64,000 nucleotides of DNA from Methanosarcina barkeri MS (GCF_000970025.1 NZ_CP009528.1:1351168-1415167); one strand, 5' to 3'. Numbered from the stretch's first letter, positions 36,405 to 46,112 are shown. Notes: generated by a model not told the origin, from the sequence alone. Translations and numbers: made by a program.

Positions 36405-38882
36405 CTATATTTTGAGGTAATTTTTTAATAATTCACTTACTCCGTCAGTACCTTCTTTTTCAAGAGCCCACCATTCCAAAAACAGTTTTTCTATATTATA
36501 TAACACTCGAAAGTCTTCATCAATTGAAATATGATTGCTTAATTCATTAATCAGTTGACTTCGTTCATTACGAATTTCAGTAGCTAATGATAATCCGTTT
36601 TCTGAAATGGAATGAGTTCTACCAATGTTATTTATAATTTCAATTGCAGATAATCTTAAATTTAGATTATGATGATTAAGCATCGTTTTTACGACTGCAA
36701 TTGCCTTTCTCCTTGTATAAATTAATTCAGAATTTGCCTGTAAACTAACAGGTCTCCAAGATGTTTTTCCAAAACCATAATCTGAAACTATATGGGTACC
36801 TGAAAGTAATTCAGACAAAGCAGATGATATATTTTCAACAATTGGTTTATCTGAGTTAATCACCCAATTTTGCAAAATCTCTAGAGTAGAATTAATTAAG
36901 GCAAGATTATTTTCTGTAGGTGATATTGATGTAAAAATCAATTGATTTGGTTTATAGCTGTCATAAGTACCGTATTTTACTTTTTTATCATATAGTTCAC
37001 TTATAAACTCCAAAACGTTTTCTCTCGAGTGCCCACTTATTAATAATCTTATTACGATTGGCCCATAATTATCTGTAGTAGGGTAGACATTGTTTAGCCA
37101 TCGGTGATCAACTTCGGAAATTTGTGGTAATGGAGAGTCTAAGTAAGTGTACATTAAATCCAATGTTTTATCAGGAACAATATGAACAATTTTTTGTAAC
37201 AATTTTAATTTTTTTATTCGAGTATATCCAAAATCATTGTCAGCATTTTTAACCCAGTCATTTAATAATCCAGAACAATATTTTTTTAAGATCGGGGGAT
37301 TATCAAATTTCGAGGCCGCTGATAAATTTATAAACACTTTATCAGTAGTTACAAAAATCCATTTTTCTATTAGTTCTTTTAAAGTAGATTCATTAGCAAT
37401 TTCTTTTAAATTGTAAGCCAGATATAAATCTCCCTTCATGTCAGGATTAAATCTCAAAGAGTTACCAACGATTCTTAATAGACCAATTTTTATGAGAATA
37501 TCAAGTGATTTGGTTATTTTTTCTACACTTTGTGAACATAGAACACTTAGATTTTTCACTATTTCATCGTCTTTTTGCGAAAAAGGAACTATGAGAGAGA
37601 GATTTAATATAAAATTTTTGATGATTGAAGCTTCAAGAACACCATTTAAACATTTTTTAGCTTCATAATTAATGTCATTGACAAAGTTATTTTTAATAGT
37701 GTTGAATTCAATTACTTGATCATTTTTAATTTGTTTTCCAATCCACACAATCAAATAAGGATTTAAAAAAGTATTGACGATTATTTCTTCATCGTCTATT
37801 CGTTCTTTTCCTGCAACAATTCTCAAAAGTTGAATTAAATCTTCATTAGACCATCTTGTGATCATCAGTTCTTCACGAGAATTTTTGCATGGCAGTTGAT
37901 TTATTATTTCATTGATGCCTTGTAATCCAGATGTTCTGGTTGACAGAATAACTTTAATATTTTTATTGATATATGAAATATAAGACAAAAGAGGTTTTAC
38001 TTCTTCTGGATATCTATCGGCGTCGTCAAAAATTAATAGATATTTTTTATTTTTAACTATTTCGTTTGATATTGCATCGTTGATTTCTGGAAATCCAGGA
38101 GTTACAATAAAAACTTCTCTATTCAAATCTATCTCATTGATAGTAGAGGCAATTTCCCTTAGTAAATGAGATTTTCCATAACCTCCAGGGGAATGTATTA
38201 TAAAAATATTACTGGTTTGAGAAAGTATAAAATTTCTGGCCGTATGCAGATAAGCTTTAAACGTAGGAATTTCAGAAGATAATGCTGGAATCAAGTCAAT
38301 TTCGTTTTTAGAGAAATATTCGCACCAGTTTACAAATTTATATATCTTTGGTTTTGAAAGAGTATCTATTGAGTTTCTTATTTCTTCTGTGTTACTTTCA
38401 ATTCGGTCTATTTTATCTTCAAGTAAATTCAAACGGAATTGTGTTTTTGCATCATGAGCAGAAACAATTCCCTCTGAAACGGCTTCGTTTAATGTTAGTT
38501 TGCACCCTTCAATTAAAATATTAAAAAGATTAGATGCAAAAGAATCACAGTTCTCAGTTTTTAGTTCAAAATTGAGTGAAAATAATAAACAAAAATCATA
38601 TTTTATTTCTTCAAGACTTTTATGTACTAATCCTTGATCAAAAATTTGTAGAACTATTGATTCGACATCATCGGATTTCAAAAATAAAGATAATGATTTC
38701 GCTTCGATTTCTGGAAATTCTTCAAATAAAATTTTCGTTTCAATGATTGATTCGAAGTCCGTCTTATTAATCAGTATGTTTTCAATATCTTTATTAAATA
38801 TTTTTGAATATGCTAGTTTGAAAGACTCTATAACCAAACTGGGTACAACATTTGTTAGCATTGAAGAAATAACAGTTTCCAT
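36405..38882 (-). CDS. STAND-type P-loop NTPase, N-terminal part
   Basis: An 825-residue frame. Residues 1-200 are helical with a coiled-coil stretch (LNLLEDKIDRIESNTEEIRNSID is seen near 150). A P-loop NTPase follows: Walker A HSPGGYGKSH, Walker B YLLIFDDADR, a sensor arginine in LSTRTSG, and a winged-helix-like segment. The C-terminal half is helical repeats. The layout fits STAND NTPases, many of which sense invaders and trigger cell suicide; no effector domain is recognised at the N-terminus. It is AT-rich compared with neighbouring core genes, suggesting an accessory origin. It stops at A_AAA_AAT, after which the next frame continues. Confidence 0.75.
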   Translation of the reverse strand: METVISSMLTNVVPSLVIESFKLAYSKIFNKDIENILINKTDFESIIETKILFEEFPEIEAKSLSLFLKSDDVESIVLQIFDQGLVHKSLEEIKYDFCLLFSLNFELKTENCDSFASNLFNILIEGCKLTLNEAVSEGIVSAHDAKTQFRLNLLEDKIDRIESNTEEIRNSIDTLSKPKIYKFVNWCEYFSKNEIDLIPALSSEIPTFKAYLHTARNFILSQTSNIFIIHSPGGYGKSHLLREIASTINEIDLNREVFIVTPGFPEINDAISNEIVKNKKYLLIFDDADRYPEEVKPLLSYISYINKNIKVILSTRTSGLQGINEIINQLPCKNSREELMITRWSNEDLIQLLRIVAGKERIDDEEIIVNTFLNPYLIVWIGKQIKNDQVIEFNTIKNNFVNDINYEAKKCLNGVLEASIIKNFILNLSLIVPFSQKDDEIVKNLSVLCSQSVEKITKSLDILIKIGLLRIVGNSLRFNPDMKGDLYLAYNLKEIANESTLKELIEKWIFVTTDKVFINLSAASKFDNPPILKKYCSGLLNDWVKNADNDFGYTRIKKLKLLQKIVHIVPDKTLDLMYTYLDSPLPQISEVDHRWLNNVYPTTDNYGPIVIRLLISGHSRENVLEFISELYDKKVKYGTYDSYKPNQLIFTSISPTENNLALINSTLEILQNWVINSDKPIVENISSALSELLSGTHIVSDYGFGKTSWRPVSLQANSELIYTRRKAIAVVKTMLNHHNLNLRLSAIEIINNIGRTHSISENGLSLATEIRNERSQLINELSNHISIDEDFRVLYNIEKLFLEWWALEKEGTDGVSELLKNYLKI
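36420..36426 (-). other. Heptamer A_AAA_AAT at the frame junction
   Basis: Read in the frame of the 825-aa ORF, the minus strand has tta-aaa-aat. A -1 slip on this heptamer enters exactly the frame of the downstream half. A lost A from an A7 run gives the same result. No strong hairpin follows. Confidence 0.7.
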
Positions 38883-39481
38883 ATAATAGAATACAACTTA
38901 TTTAAATTATTTAATTATATTGATGTCATTTTTCCGATCGTTTAATTACTTCGTTTTTGATATTCTTTCTTTTGACGGGCCGCCAGACAAGCTGGCGGAG
39001 GCTTCCTATTTATTGTGGATTAAAATATGGTTTCACGGTATAAGGGAAGTATTTCTTAGGTAGGTAGTGGATTTGAACGTTCATTTTTAATATTCTACCA
39101 TTTCTTGCATGCGAATAATAGGGATGTGAATCAGAGTTTAACTGGAAGTAATTTTAACATTTAGTAACAAACTTTAATTTAAATAAGACATCGAGGTTTA
39201 TTACTCGAATATTTGTGACACTACACACCACTCTATGAAACTAATTATAAAATTATAAAATAATAAAATAATGTTACAAAGTATCTTATACTATAACACT
39301 ATTTTAATGCTGAAACTCAGATCACCACCAATACTATCCTGTTATCTGTAGCAACAGGACCGTGTGGACAGATTTTCGTAATGACTGTATTGTATCTACG
39401 GAAAAGTCAACCTAAAACAGACATGATGAATTATTTCTGTATGAATCTTTAAGTTTTATTAATTGTAAACAGGCGGGTAAA
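38883..39481. other. Intergenic region with one GC-rich hairpin
   Basis: No gene found. At 38980-38998 CCGCCAG-ACAAG-CTGGCGG makes a perfect 7-bp stem in otherwise AT-rich DNA, just upstream of the NTPase gene's 5' end. It may be a repeat or a small control element. Confidence 0.5.
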
Positions 39482-40123
39482 ATGTCAGATAACGTATTTA
39501 CTCACATTATCAGGATTATTTGGCTAGTTGCCGTTATAATTTTTTTTTTGTTAATTACCCTTCCTTTTATAGCGGAATATATCTCAGGAGACAATATTTT
39601 AAATGAGTCCATTGGGCCATCAAAAGACCTCGAAGCAAACATATTGCTAACTGAAAATGAAAAAGTAACTGTTGTATTCAAAACAGAAGAACGGGCTTTA
39701 AATTCAGAATCGCTGAATCTATCCTTAGTTGATCCGCAAAAAAAAGAGCTTTTCTGGGAAAAAAGCTTTGAAAAAAGCTTTACTCCTATTCCATCTGATG
39801 AGACTGGGACACAAAAGGAAGCTATGACACAACAAACCATCGATTTCTTTTCATTTACACCGAAAGCATCAGGAATATATCATATCAAAATAAGTAACGC
39901 TGATTTTCCTACAGATGTCAAAATAGTCTCAGGAATGATAACTCCATCCGAACAACCATCCTACATACCCTTACTATTAATATCTCTTATAGTCATGTTT
40001 GCTGGCTGTTTATTCAAGAGTATCAGAATGGGCTTTAGAAGATTTTCATTTAGTGGAGCAATCAATTTTATTATATCTCTATCTCTGAGTCTGATTACAA
40101 TCTATAAAATAATTGGTTTATAA
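39482..40123 (+). CDS. Membrane protein with an extracytoplasmic beta domain, unknown function
   Basis: A 213-residue protein. N-terminal TM (about 8-30), a soluble beta-rich domain (about 45-155; NILLTENEKVTVVFKTEE..., FFSFTPKASGIYHIKISNAD resembles GOLD/emp24-type sandwiches), then two TM helices at the C-terminus (160-180, 190-210). GGCGGG lies just upstream of the ATG. No family assigned. Neighbours give no clue. Confidence 0.7.
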   Translation: MSDNVFTHIIRIIWLVAVIIFFLLITLPFIAEYISGDNILNESIGPSKDLEANILLTENEKVTVVFKTEERALNSESLNLSLVDPQKKELFWEKSFEKSFTPIPSDETGTQKEAMTQQTIDFFSFTPKASGIYHIKISNADFPTDVKIVSGMITPSEQPSYIPLLLISLIVMFAGCLFKSIRMGFRRFSFSGAINFIISLSLSLITIYKIIGL

Positions 40124-40423
40124 TTTAGCTTGACTATGCCACATTACAAGGTAAAGCTTCATCATTATACTTCATAACCAAATATTTGTTTGTGTTAAAA
40201 TAGAAGTTGATAGGGAAATAGGGGATCTTATTTGAATATAAAGGTGAAACTTCAGGATGCTGTCAATGCACTTAATTATAGCAGTCTTTCCGTATCGAAT
40301 AAAAAAGAAGAAGAAACCTGTGCAATTCTGGGTCTTCCTTGTAGAAAAGTGAAGAAAAATAGTTGGCAAAATTACAAAGTTTGTAAACTGAGCATTGTAT
40401 GAGAATCCGATTTTACTATTTTT
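40124..40423. other. Intergenic region, possible short frame
   Basis: A plus-strand TTG frame at about 40231-40401 (56 codons, beginning NIKVKLQDAVNAL) is open but has no supporting features. Otherwise nothing seen. Confidence 0.35.
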
Positions 40424-40640
40424 CAGTTTTGTACTGGTACTGTAAACCTTATAAAGAACTCAGTCCCAGAATCTCTTTTTAATTCAACTTCTCCTAACTG
40501 ATCTACCAGGGTTTCCACTAACTGCAATCCAAGAGAATTGGAGTTTTCTAAACTAAAGTCTTCAGGAATACCAATCCCGTTCATCCACATGCTGAAGTGG
40601 AGATAACAATGATAGTGCTTGAGGGAGAATTTACTAACAA
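40424..40640 (-). pseudogene. Histidine-kinase HATPase remnant
   Basis: The minus strand encodes MNGIGIPEDFSLENSNSLGL, then QLVETLVDQLGEVELKRD and SGTEFFIRFTVPVQN before a TGA at 40424. This is the G1-G2 end of the HATPase domain of Methanosarcina sensor kinases (GxGIP; NSLGLQLV). The upstream part is missing; the purine-rich repeat starts there. Only the last 55-65 codons remain. Confidence 0.75.
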
Positions 40641-40675
40641 AAACATGTGAAATAAAGGAAAAGAAAAAGGAGAAG

Positions 40676-40800
40676 GTACAGAGAAGAGGAAACAGAGAAG
40701 AGGAAACAGAGAAGAGGAAACAGAGAAGAGGAAACAGAGAAGAGGAAACAGAGAAGAGGAAACAGAGAAAAGTAGACAGAGAGAGGAGACAGAGGAGAGG
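40676..40800. repeat. 14-bp purine-only minisatellite
   Basis: AGAAGAGGAAACAG repeated about seven times, then degenerate units. The plus strand is almost all purine. Confidence 0.95.
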
Positions 40801-40837
40801 AAATAGAGACGAGGAAACAGATAAAAAGAGGCGTTAA

Positions 40838-41140
40838 ATGAGTCAGGAGCAGCTTGAGAGAGAAAGTAACAAAAATGAGCAACCTCGGAGAGGAAGTTAT
40901 GGAAAACGGGCACAATCGGGAGAAATTGAACAGAAACAACCTCGAAGAGGAAGTCATGGAAAGCAGGGATCGTCGGAAGAACCGGAACAGGAACAGCCTG
41001 AGAGAGGAAGTGACAGAACGCCAGATCAGCCAAGGGAAGTTGAAGAAGAACAACCTGGGAGAGGAAGTGACAAAAAAGAAGAACAGCCTGGGAGAGGAAG
41101 CGACAAAAAAGAGGAGCAGCCTGGAAGAGGAAGGGGCTGA
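40838..41140 (+). CDS. Repeat-derived low-complexity protein (doubtful)
   Basis: A 100-residue frame MSQEQLERESNKNEQPRRG... made of diverged units ending EQPxRGSDKKE. It has AGAGG 8-10 bases before the ATG and a possible hairpin terminator near 41256-41276. All three plus-strand frames, and one minus frame, are open here because the strand has few T's, so openness is not evidence of coding. It may be a true acidic/basic repeat protein or non-coding. Confidence 0.3.
   Translation: MSQEQLERESNKNEQPRRGSYGKRAQSGEIEQKQPRRGSHGKQGSSEEPEQEQPERGSDRTPDQPREVEEEQPGRGSDKKEEQPGRGSDKKEEQPGRGRG
40845..41135. repeat. 33-36-bp purine-rich tandem repeat
   Basis: GARCARCCTSGGAGAGGAAG units occur about nine times. 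The last three (41050-41130) are nearly identical; earlier ones are diverged. Confidence 0.9.
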
Positions 41141-41298
41141 GGAATATATAATCATAAAAAAGCATAGGCTAAAGTTAAAAGCAGAATCAAAAGGATTCAA
41201 CAGATATTAGCTGGGCTGCAGTTAGAAACAAATTGAAGTGAGAGGTAAAAACAGTAATAGAGAGGGATTTCTCTCTCACTTCTTTTTGTTTCTGATAT

Positions 41299-41466
41299 CC
41301 GGAACCTAAATGAGGAATGGCGAACCTCATTTCCGGTTCTCTTGAAACCTCTCCTAACTAAAGCTTGAGGAATGGCAAAAAACCTCAGCAGCTTTTCCAT
41401 TCAGGCGGGGTTTCGGATTTGTGGAGGGCAGGGCTGAGGAATGGCGAACCTCGTTTACCTTGCTCT
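41299..41466. ncRNA. Three tandem stem-loops with a common loop, small-RNA candidate
   Basis: Three hairpins share GAGG-AATGGCRAA-CCTC. Stem 1 is CCGG..AAATGAGG with CCTCATTT CCGG (41299-41336); stem 2 is AAGCTTGAGG with CCTCAGCAGCTT (41361-41394); stem 3 is GAGGGCAGGGCTGAGG with CCTCGTTTACCTTGCTC (about 41424-41465). The outer stem sequences differ but still pair, while the loop is kept. That is the pattern of selected RNA structure. Strand and function are unknown. Confidence 0.55.
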
Positions 41467-41738
41467 ACGTTTTTGCTAAATGCTACTCATGAACCCCATT
41501 CAATATTAGCATTTAGAACTGCATGATATAGAATATCAATCACATATAAAACATAAGTGGAAATGATTTTTTTTTTTCTTTGATGTAATCAAGAACACTC
41601 AAAATTTTCAAGTGGCTTATCCCCAGATTAGACTAAAATTATTCCAATCAGTAAATATTTATTAAAGTATTCACAACTTGACCACAAAGAATTTATATCA
41701 TAAATTTCAAAATTACTTAGTTAAATTATACCTCATGT
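41467..41738. other. AT-rich intergenic region
   Basis: No gene or repeat seen. Confidence 0.4.
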
Positions 41739-42002
41739 TCAAACTACTTTTCTTACACTCTTCTTTTTACTACTTCCTTTTATATTTCGTTCTCTGTATG
41801 AGCTCATTCCAGAACCAGTTTTATTCTTAAATTCAAGGATCTTAATTAAGATATCAATTGTTACTAAAGTTTTTACTGTTTCAAGAGCAATGCCATTCCC
41901 TTTTGCCATAATTTTTTTCAGCAGAGTATCTCCACATATCCGCAAGATTTCTTGCCTTAAGATCCAATGACCCCGGCTGCATGCAGGCAAGGTTACTGGC
42001 AT
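41739..42002 (-). CDS. Hypothetical small basic protein (weak)
   Basis: An 87-residue frame with a helical core (ALETVKTLVTIDILIKILEF) and a Lys/Arg/Ser tail (GSSKKKSVRKVV). It has no known domain. It could be a gene remnant; the start is not supported by a clear ribosome-binding site. Confidence 0.3.
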   Translation of the reverse strand: MPVTLPACSRGHWILRQEILRICGDTLLKKIMAKGNGIALETVKTLVTIDILIKILEFKNKTGSGMSSYRERNIKGSSKKKSVRKVV

Positions 42003-42296
42003 CTAGCTGGTCTTTTTAGTTGATATTAATAGTAGATATCTATAACTTAGATTTATATGAAAATCAGTCATACATTGATTTCGTAATGAGTAGACTGGTT
42101 TAAATATAAAAATAGTAGTCCAGGTAGTCGAAAGTTATAAAATTTATAAAAATAATATAATAAAGAATGGTGTATAAATACTAATTATTAACGTCACCTT
42201 CAGTAAAGATACACAACATTAATTTCTTGGACACAGCTTATAACACTAATTTTCGGTCTGAAGGTTTGAACCTCAAAAGACTTGATAAATCAGAAA

Positions 42297-43424
42297 ATGT
42301 GGCCAAAAATTCTGAGGAAAGGGGGCAAATTTAGCGTGCCGGATACATCGGATATGTTGATTTTCTGGACTGTGGTTATGTTACGTTTCTTTATACCACT
42401 CGCTATTCCCAGATATCCTCTGCCGGCAGTAATCGCTTCTATGGTCCTTGATACCATAGACCAGACAATTTTCCAGCAGTTTACGAGCCTGCCTCTGGAA
42501 GGTTACCAGGGCTATGATAAGGCGCTGGACATTTATTATCTGGCGATTACATACCTTTCAACTCTTCGAAACTGGTCAAACCTTTTTGCCTTTAAGATGA
42601 GTCGTTTCCTTTTTTATTACAGAATGGTCGGAGTAACCCTTTTCGAAATAACACACCTGCGTCCATTATTGCTTATTTTTCCCAATACCTTTGAGTATTT
42701 CTTCTATTTCTATGAAGGAGTCCGCTTGAAATGGAATCCTTCAGTGCTTACAAAAAAGAAATTAATTACGGCTGCGGCCCTGATCTGGGTCTTCATAAAA
42801 CTTCCACAGGAATACTGGATCCATATTGCCAAACTGGACACAACCGATTGGATAAGAGCCAATCCTTCAAACGCTCTCATTCTGATTGCATGGGCTCTCT
42901 TTCTGCTCGGCATTGCATGGGCGCTGCTTCGAGACCTGCCTCCAATGAAGCCTGGTTTTGAAATTGCAGCCGACTCTCTTCCTGCCGCTCCAGAAGGTTT
43001 TTCCGGGCAAGTACGTGAGATTAATTTTCCGGTACTTAATTCTGCAGAACGTTTTTTCAATACCGCGCTTGTCGAAAAAATAGTGCTGGTATCCCTCTTG
43101 AGCATAATTTTTGCCCAGGTTCTTCCCGAGATACGTTCAACCAACTTCCAGCTGGCGATAGGTATGGCCATCATTATAATAATAAACACTGCATTGAGCC
43201 ACTGGCTTGCAAAGCATGGGACTCACTGGAGGTCTATAATCCGGGAATTCATAGTGATGACCATGGTGAACTTCGGCATAGTCCTCGCATTTGATTTCCT
43301 GCTGCCCAGATATGACGGTTCGATCAACCTTTTTAACGCGCTATTTTTTGTCCTTCTCCTTACCCTGAACGTAACGCTCTATGACAGGTATCGTGTGGTA
43401 CATATAAGGTATAATGTCGATTGA
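42297..43424 (+). CDS. Multi-pass membrane protein, unknown function
   Basis: About 375 residues from the ATG at 42297 (MWPKILRKGGKFSVPDTSD); a TTG at 42282 is the alternative start. Nine to ten hydrophobic helices are separated by short loops, with a larger loop around 215-250 (PPMKPGFEIAADSLPAAPEG). Polar residues within membranes include D59-x-x-D (VLDTIDQTIFQ), an EITHLRP loop and a His in LSHWLAKHGTHW. No transporter family recognised. It is GC-richer than its flanks, like a core gene. Confidence 0.75.
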   Translation: MWPKILRKGGKFSVPDTSDMLIFWTVVMLRFFIPLAIPRYPLPAVIASMVLDTIDQTIFQQFTSLPLEGYQGYDKALDIYYLAITYLSTLRNWSNLFAFKMSRFLFYYRMVGVTLFEITHLRPLLLIFPNTFEYFFYFYEGVRLKWNPSVLTKKKLITAAALIWVFIKLPQEYWIHIAKLDTTDWIRANPSNALILIAWALFLLGIAWALLRDLPPMKPGFEIAADSLPAAPEGFSGQVREINFPVLNSAERFFNTALVEKIVLVSLLSIIFAQVLPEIRSTNFQLAIGMAIIIIINTALSHWLAKHGTHWRSIIREFIVMTMVNFGIVLAFDFLLPRYDGSINLFNALFFVLLLTLNVTLYDRYRVVHIRYNVD

Positions 43425-43686
43425 GGGACTGGCAGGAGAATGGGGAAAAAGTATCCTCTTCAAATTGAGTGGAAATTGAGGAATTTCCACTCAAATATGA
43501 AGAGATGCTATCTTTTTGATTTCGTATCCTGAAAATACTTTCTTGCATGATTTTATCCAGTGAAAGACCCTTTCTATTGCACTTTTCTTCGTGTATTTTT
43601 CCGTCTACCTTTATTGGTCTTCTTATCTTCTTTTTTTGGTTTTTTTGTTTAGTATATTGGACTTTATTCCTCTTTTTCGGTAACAT
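43360..43686 (-). CDS. Hypothetical basic protein, antisense overlap (weak)
   Basis: A 108-residue frame whose first 45 residues are very Lys/Arg-rich (MLPKKRNKVQYTKQKNQKKK). Its end overlaps the membrane-protein gene by 65 bp in antisense. No family. It may be chance in AT-rich DNA. Confidence 0.2.
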   Translation of the reverse strand: MLPKKRNKVQYTKQKNQKKKIRRPIKVDGKIHEEKCNRKGLSLDKIMQESIFRIRNQKDSISSYLSGNSSISTQFEEDTFSPFSCQSLNRHYTLYVPHDTCHRALRSG

Positions 43687-44266
43687 TTTCTAATCTTAGC
43701 TGTATCCTTAGCTGTATCATACATTTCTTCAGCTGTCACTTTGGAAGGTCCGGAAACAGGCCTTCATGTATGTGATTTCTATGATGGAAGATAAGGTTCT
43801 ATGGATTCCCATAGAACATCATCGATTTCATAAAATAATATAAAACAATATTTATAATTTCTAACTATTGGTTTCTGGATAGGCACAACAAAATTATATT
43901 AATAAGTTCGCCCCAGAACTTAAAATTTGCTTCTTAGGCCTTTTATTTTGAATAATCAATCAAGCTCATGATCATGAAAACAATTCTGAGAATTCTCACT
44001 GATTAAGAATAAAGTGGCTTTTGGTATAGGCTCAAATCTAGCACTAAAAATAATAATTTTTTAAAATAACATAACATCATTTAGAAAAATTAATATATGA
44101 ATAATATAAAGTATGATAAAATTTAAAGTTTGTTTGAAATAATATGTAATTAAAAAAATAATAATCGACTTACGTAATTAATTACTATATATTCCAGCTA
44201 ATGGCTTTAATAGTTGCCAGAAATTAAAAACTTATAGAGAAATTATGAAGAGATGGGCGAATAAAT
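43687..44266. other. Intergenic region holding a MITE
   Basis: Apart from the element at 43904 and a stray family-A end (TTTCTGGATAGGC near 43871-43883), nothing is seen. A tract at about 44095-44200 is extremely AT-rich and probably includes the promoter of the DUF3344 gene. Confidence 0.5.
43904..44033 (-). mobile_element. MITE family A, 130-bp diverged copy
   Basis: In reverse orientation it starts GAGCCTATACCAAAAGCCA and ends TTAAGTTCTGGGGCGAACTT. The core (GTTTTCATGATCA...CTTGATTGATT) matches the copy at 6800 along its length. Mutations in the right end suggest an old insertion. Confidence 0.7.
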
Positions 44267-45958
44267 ATGCTGTTAAAAAGCAGTAAATTGAACAGATTTT
44301 TAATATACGCTGCAGGACTCTTAATTCTTTTTATGCATATTTCTCCTTGCCTGGCAACTTACAATTTTGAAGGTGTTCCTGATCAGGACGAATTAACCGA
44401 AATTACATCAGGGACGGTAAAAGGCGGACTTTACGTTGATGGAGGAGAGGGACTTAAGGAAACCCCTTATGTTCAGGAATTCAATATTCCGGGAGATTCC
44501 GTAAAATGGGCCAGGGTATATGTGGGTGTATGGGGTGGTACAGAAGAAAAAACCGGAACTGTGGATCTTACGATAAATGGAAAAGATTTTGAAAGTGTGG
44601 ACTTGGAGGGTAAAGCAGATTCGGGAGATGATGAGGGTCAGAATCCATCAATATATTGTTCTGGGCATGGAGTATATTGGTTAGCTTATGACGTAGGCAC
44701 AAACATAAGCACCGGACCTGTAAAAGTGGAAGCAAAAACTGAAGGGGACATTGATGGCAGAGTATATGGTATAGTCCTTACTGCTGTATATGAAGATAAA
44801 GAAGGAACGAATACAAAGTACTGGATAGAGGAAGGAAATCTGAACCTTCACGGTACAGGATGGAGTGGGGATATGCCATCAACGCATGACGAGGGATATG
44901 CCAAGTTTTCTGGACGTATAGATACGGATGAGTACAAAACTGCAACCCTTGCTGTAGCTTATCTCTGTGGCAGTAAAGGGCTTGATGACTCTCTCTACTT
45001 TAACGATGAACAGCTATCCGATGGGGATAACAAAAACGATATTGCCGATTCAAAAAGTTATTTTGATTTGAAATTCTTTGATGTACTGGACTTTCTTACG
45101 GAAGATGACAACGAAGTTAAGTTCCAAAGAGATGATGAAGATTATGTCCATCCTGTATTGGCCGCGCTAACTTTGGGAACAGAAGAAGCTGGAACCTCCT
45201 CTGATCTCATAGTCTCTGGACTTACCTTACCTGTGCTCTGCACAGGCAAAGATAATGTCATCAAGGCAAACATAAAAAATATCGGAACAGACCCGGCAAG
45301 TAGTTTTCAGGCAGCACTTTATGCTGATGATGAAGTAGTATCCACTGCTTCCGTATCTTCTCTTGCCAGTGATAAAAACAAAACTATAGAGTTTAATTGG
45401 AAACCTGCCAGTGATGGACAGAAGGCTCTAAAAGTATATGTCGACTACGTGAACAAGATAAAAGAAAAATGTGAAATAAATAATTGCAACATTCCTGTTC
45501 TTGCCAAAATTGTCGATATGAATCCACCCGAGATTGAAATAAAATCACCTGAAGACGGAAGTTTCGTAGACGCTGGAGAGATAACTGTAAGTGGAACGGT
45601 TGAAGACACAAGTCGGAACATAACAGTGGACGTGAACGGAAAAAAAGCCTTACTTTCAGAAGGGGGCTGGAGCGCAAAAGTGCCTTTGGTTTCAGGACCT
45701 AATGTAATAACTGTTTGCGCGGGGGATAAAGCAAATAACACAGCAAAGGAAGTTATCGTTATCAACCGAAAAGCTTCTTTCCTGCGTGACTTTAATGAGT
45801 CTTCCTTGTCTAAAAATAAAAATAAAACAAGATCTACTAATGAGACTCATCAGATTCCCCAGTATGAAGACCTGTTACTAAATAAGATCGACCTGTCAAT
45901 AAATAAGATCTATCTATTTATCAAAAAATTGATCTCTAATTGGTGGCAACGATTTTGA
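44267..45958 (+). CDS. DUF3344/CARDB/Ig surface protein
   Basis: A 563-residue secreted protein. Signal peptide (about 8-30), then a DUF3344 domain (about 45-305; GTVKGGLYVDGGEG...VQEFNIPGD, YWIEEGNLNLHGTGW, DYVHPVLAALTLG), a CARDB-type domain (about 315-410; DLIVSGLTLPVLCTGKDN) and an Ig-like domain (PPEIEIKSPEDGSFVDAGEITVSGTV). The C-terminus (540-563) is amphipathic and not a typical sorting signal. Role: cell-envelope protein, probably adhesive or structural. It is the first of four DUF3344 proteins in 20 kb. Confidence 0.85.
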   Translation: MLLKSSKLNRFLIYAAGLLILFMHISPCLATYNFEGVPDQDELTEITSGTVKGGLYVDGGEGLKETPYVQEFNIPGDSVKWARVYVGVWGGTEEKTGTVDLTINGKDFESVDLEGKADSGDDEGQNPSIYCSGHGVYWLAYDVGTNISTGPVKVEAKTEGDIDGRVYGIVLTAVYEDKEGTNTKYWIEEGNLNLHGTGWSGDMPSTHDEGYAKFSGRIDTDEYKTATLAVAYLCGSKGLDDSLYFNDEQLSDGDNKNDIADSKSYFDLKFFDVLDFLTEDDNEVKFQRDDEDYVHPVLAALTLGTEEAGTSSDLIVSGLTLPVLCTGKDNVIKANIKNIGTDPASSFQAALYADDEVVSTASVSSLASDKNKTIEFNWKPASDGQKALKVYVDYVNKIKEKCEINNCNIPVLAKIVDMNPPEIEIKSPEDGSFVDAGEITVSGTVEDTSRNITVDVNGKKALLSEGGWSAKVPLVSGPNVITVCAGDKANNTAKEVIVINRKASFLRDFNESSLSKNKNKTRSTNETHQIPQYEDLLLNKIDLSINKIYLFIKKLISNWWQRF

Positions 45959-46112
45959 AAACCAGGACATACAATCGAAGCCTGTATATAGGGTGTTCTT
46001 TTGCAGGTTCTAATAAAATTGGAAAGCAGGCATGTTTTTCCAAATTTTACGTAGTCTCAGGGTTTATTTTGGCTGCTTTGCTCATAAAGTTACAAAACTG
46101 GAGGGAACAGTC

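Noticed and set aside
36420-36426. Firm claim of programmed -1 frameshifting
   Set aside because: The slip heptamer is right, but no stable downstream structure is seen and a simple lost A explains it equally well.
38971-39005. tRNA or part of one
   Set aside because: Only one GC-rich hairpin; no cloverleaf, T-loop or anticodon arm.
40581-41200. Long frames on both strands (188-194 aa minus, 118 aa plus)
   Set aside because: The purine-rich strand has almost no stop codons in any plus frame; openness carries no coding signal.
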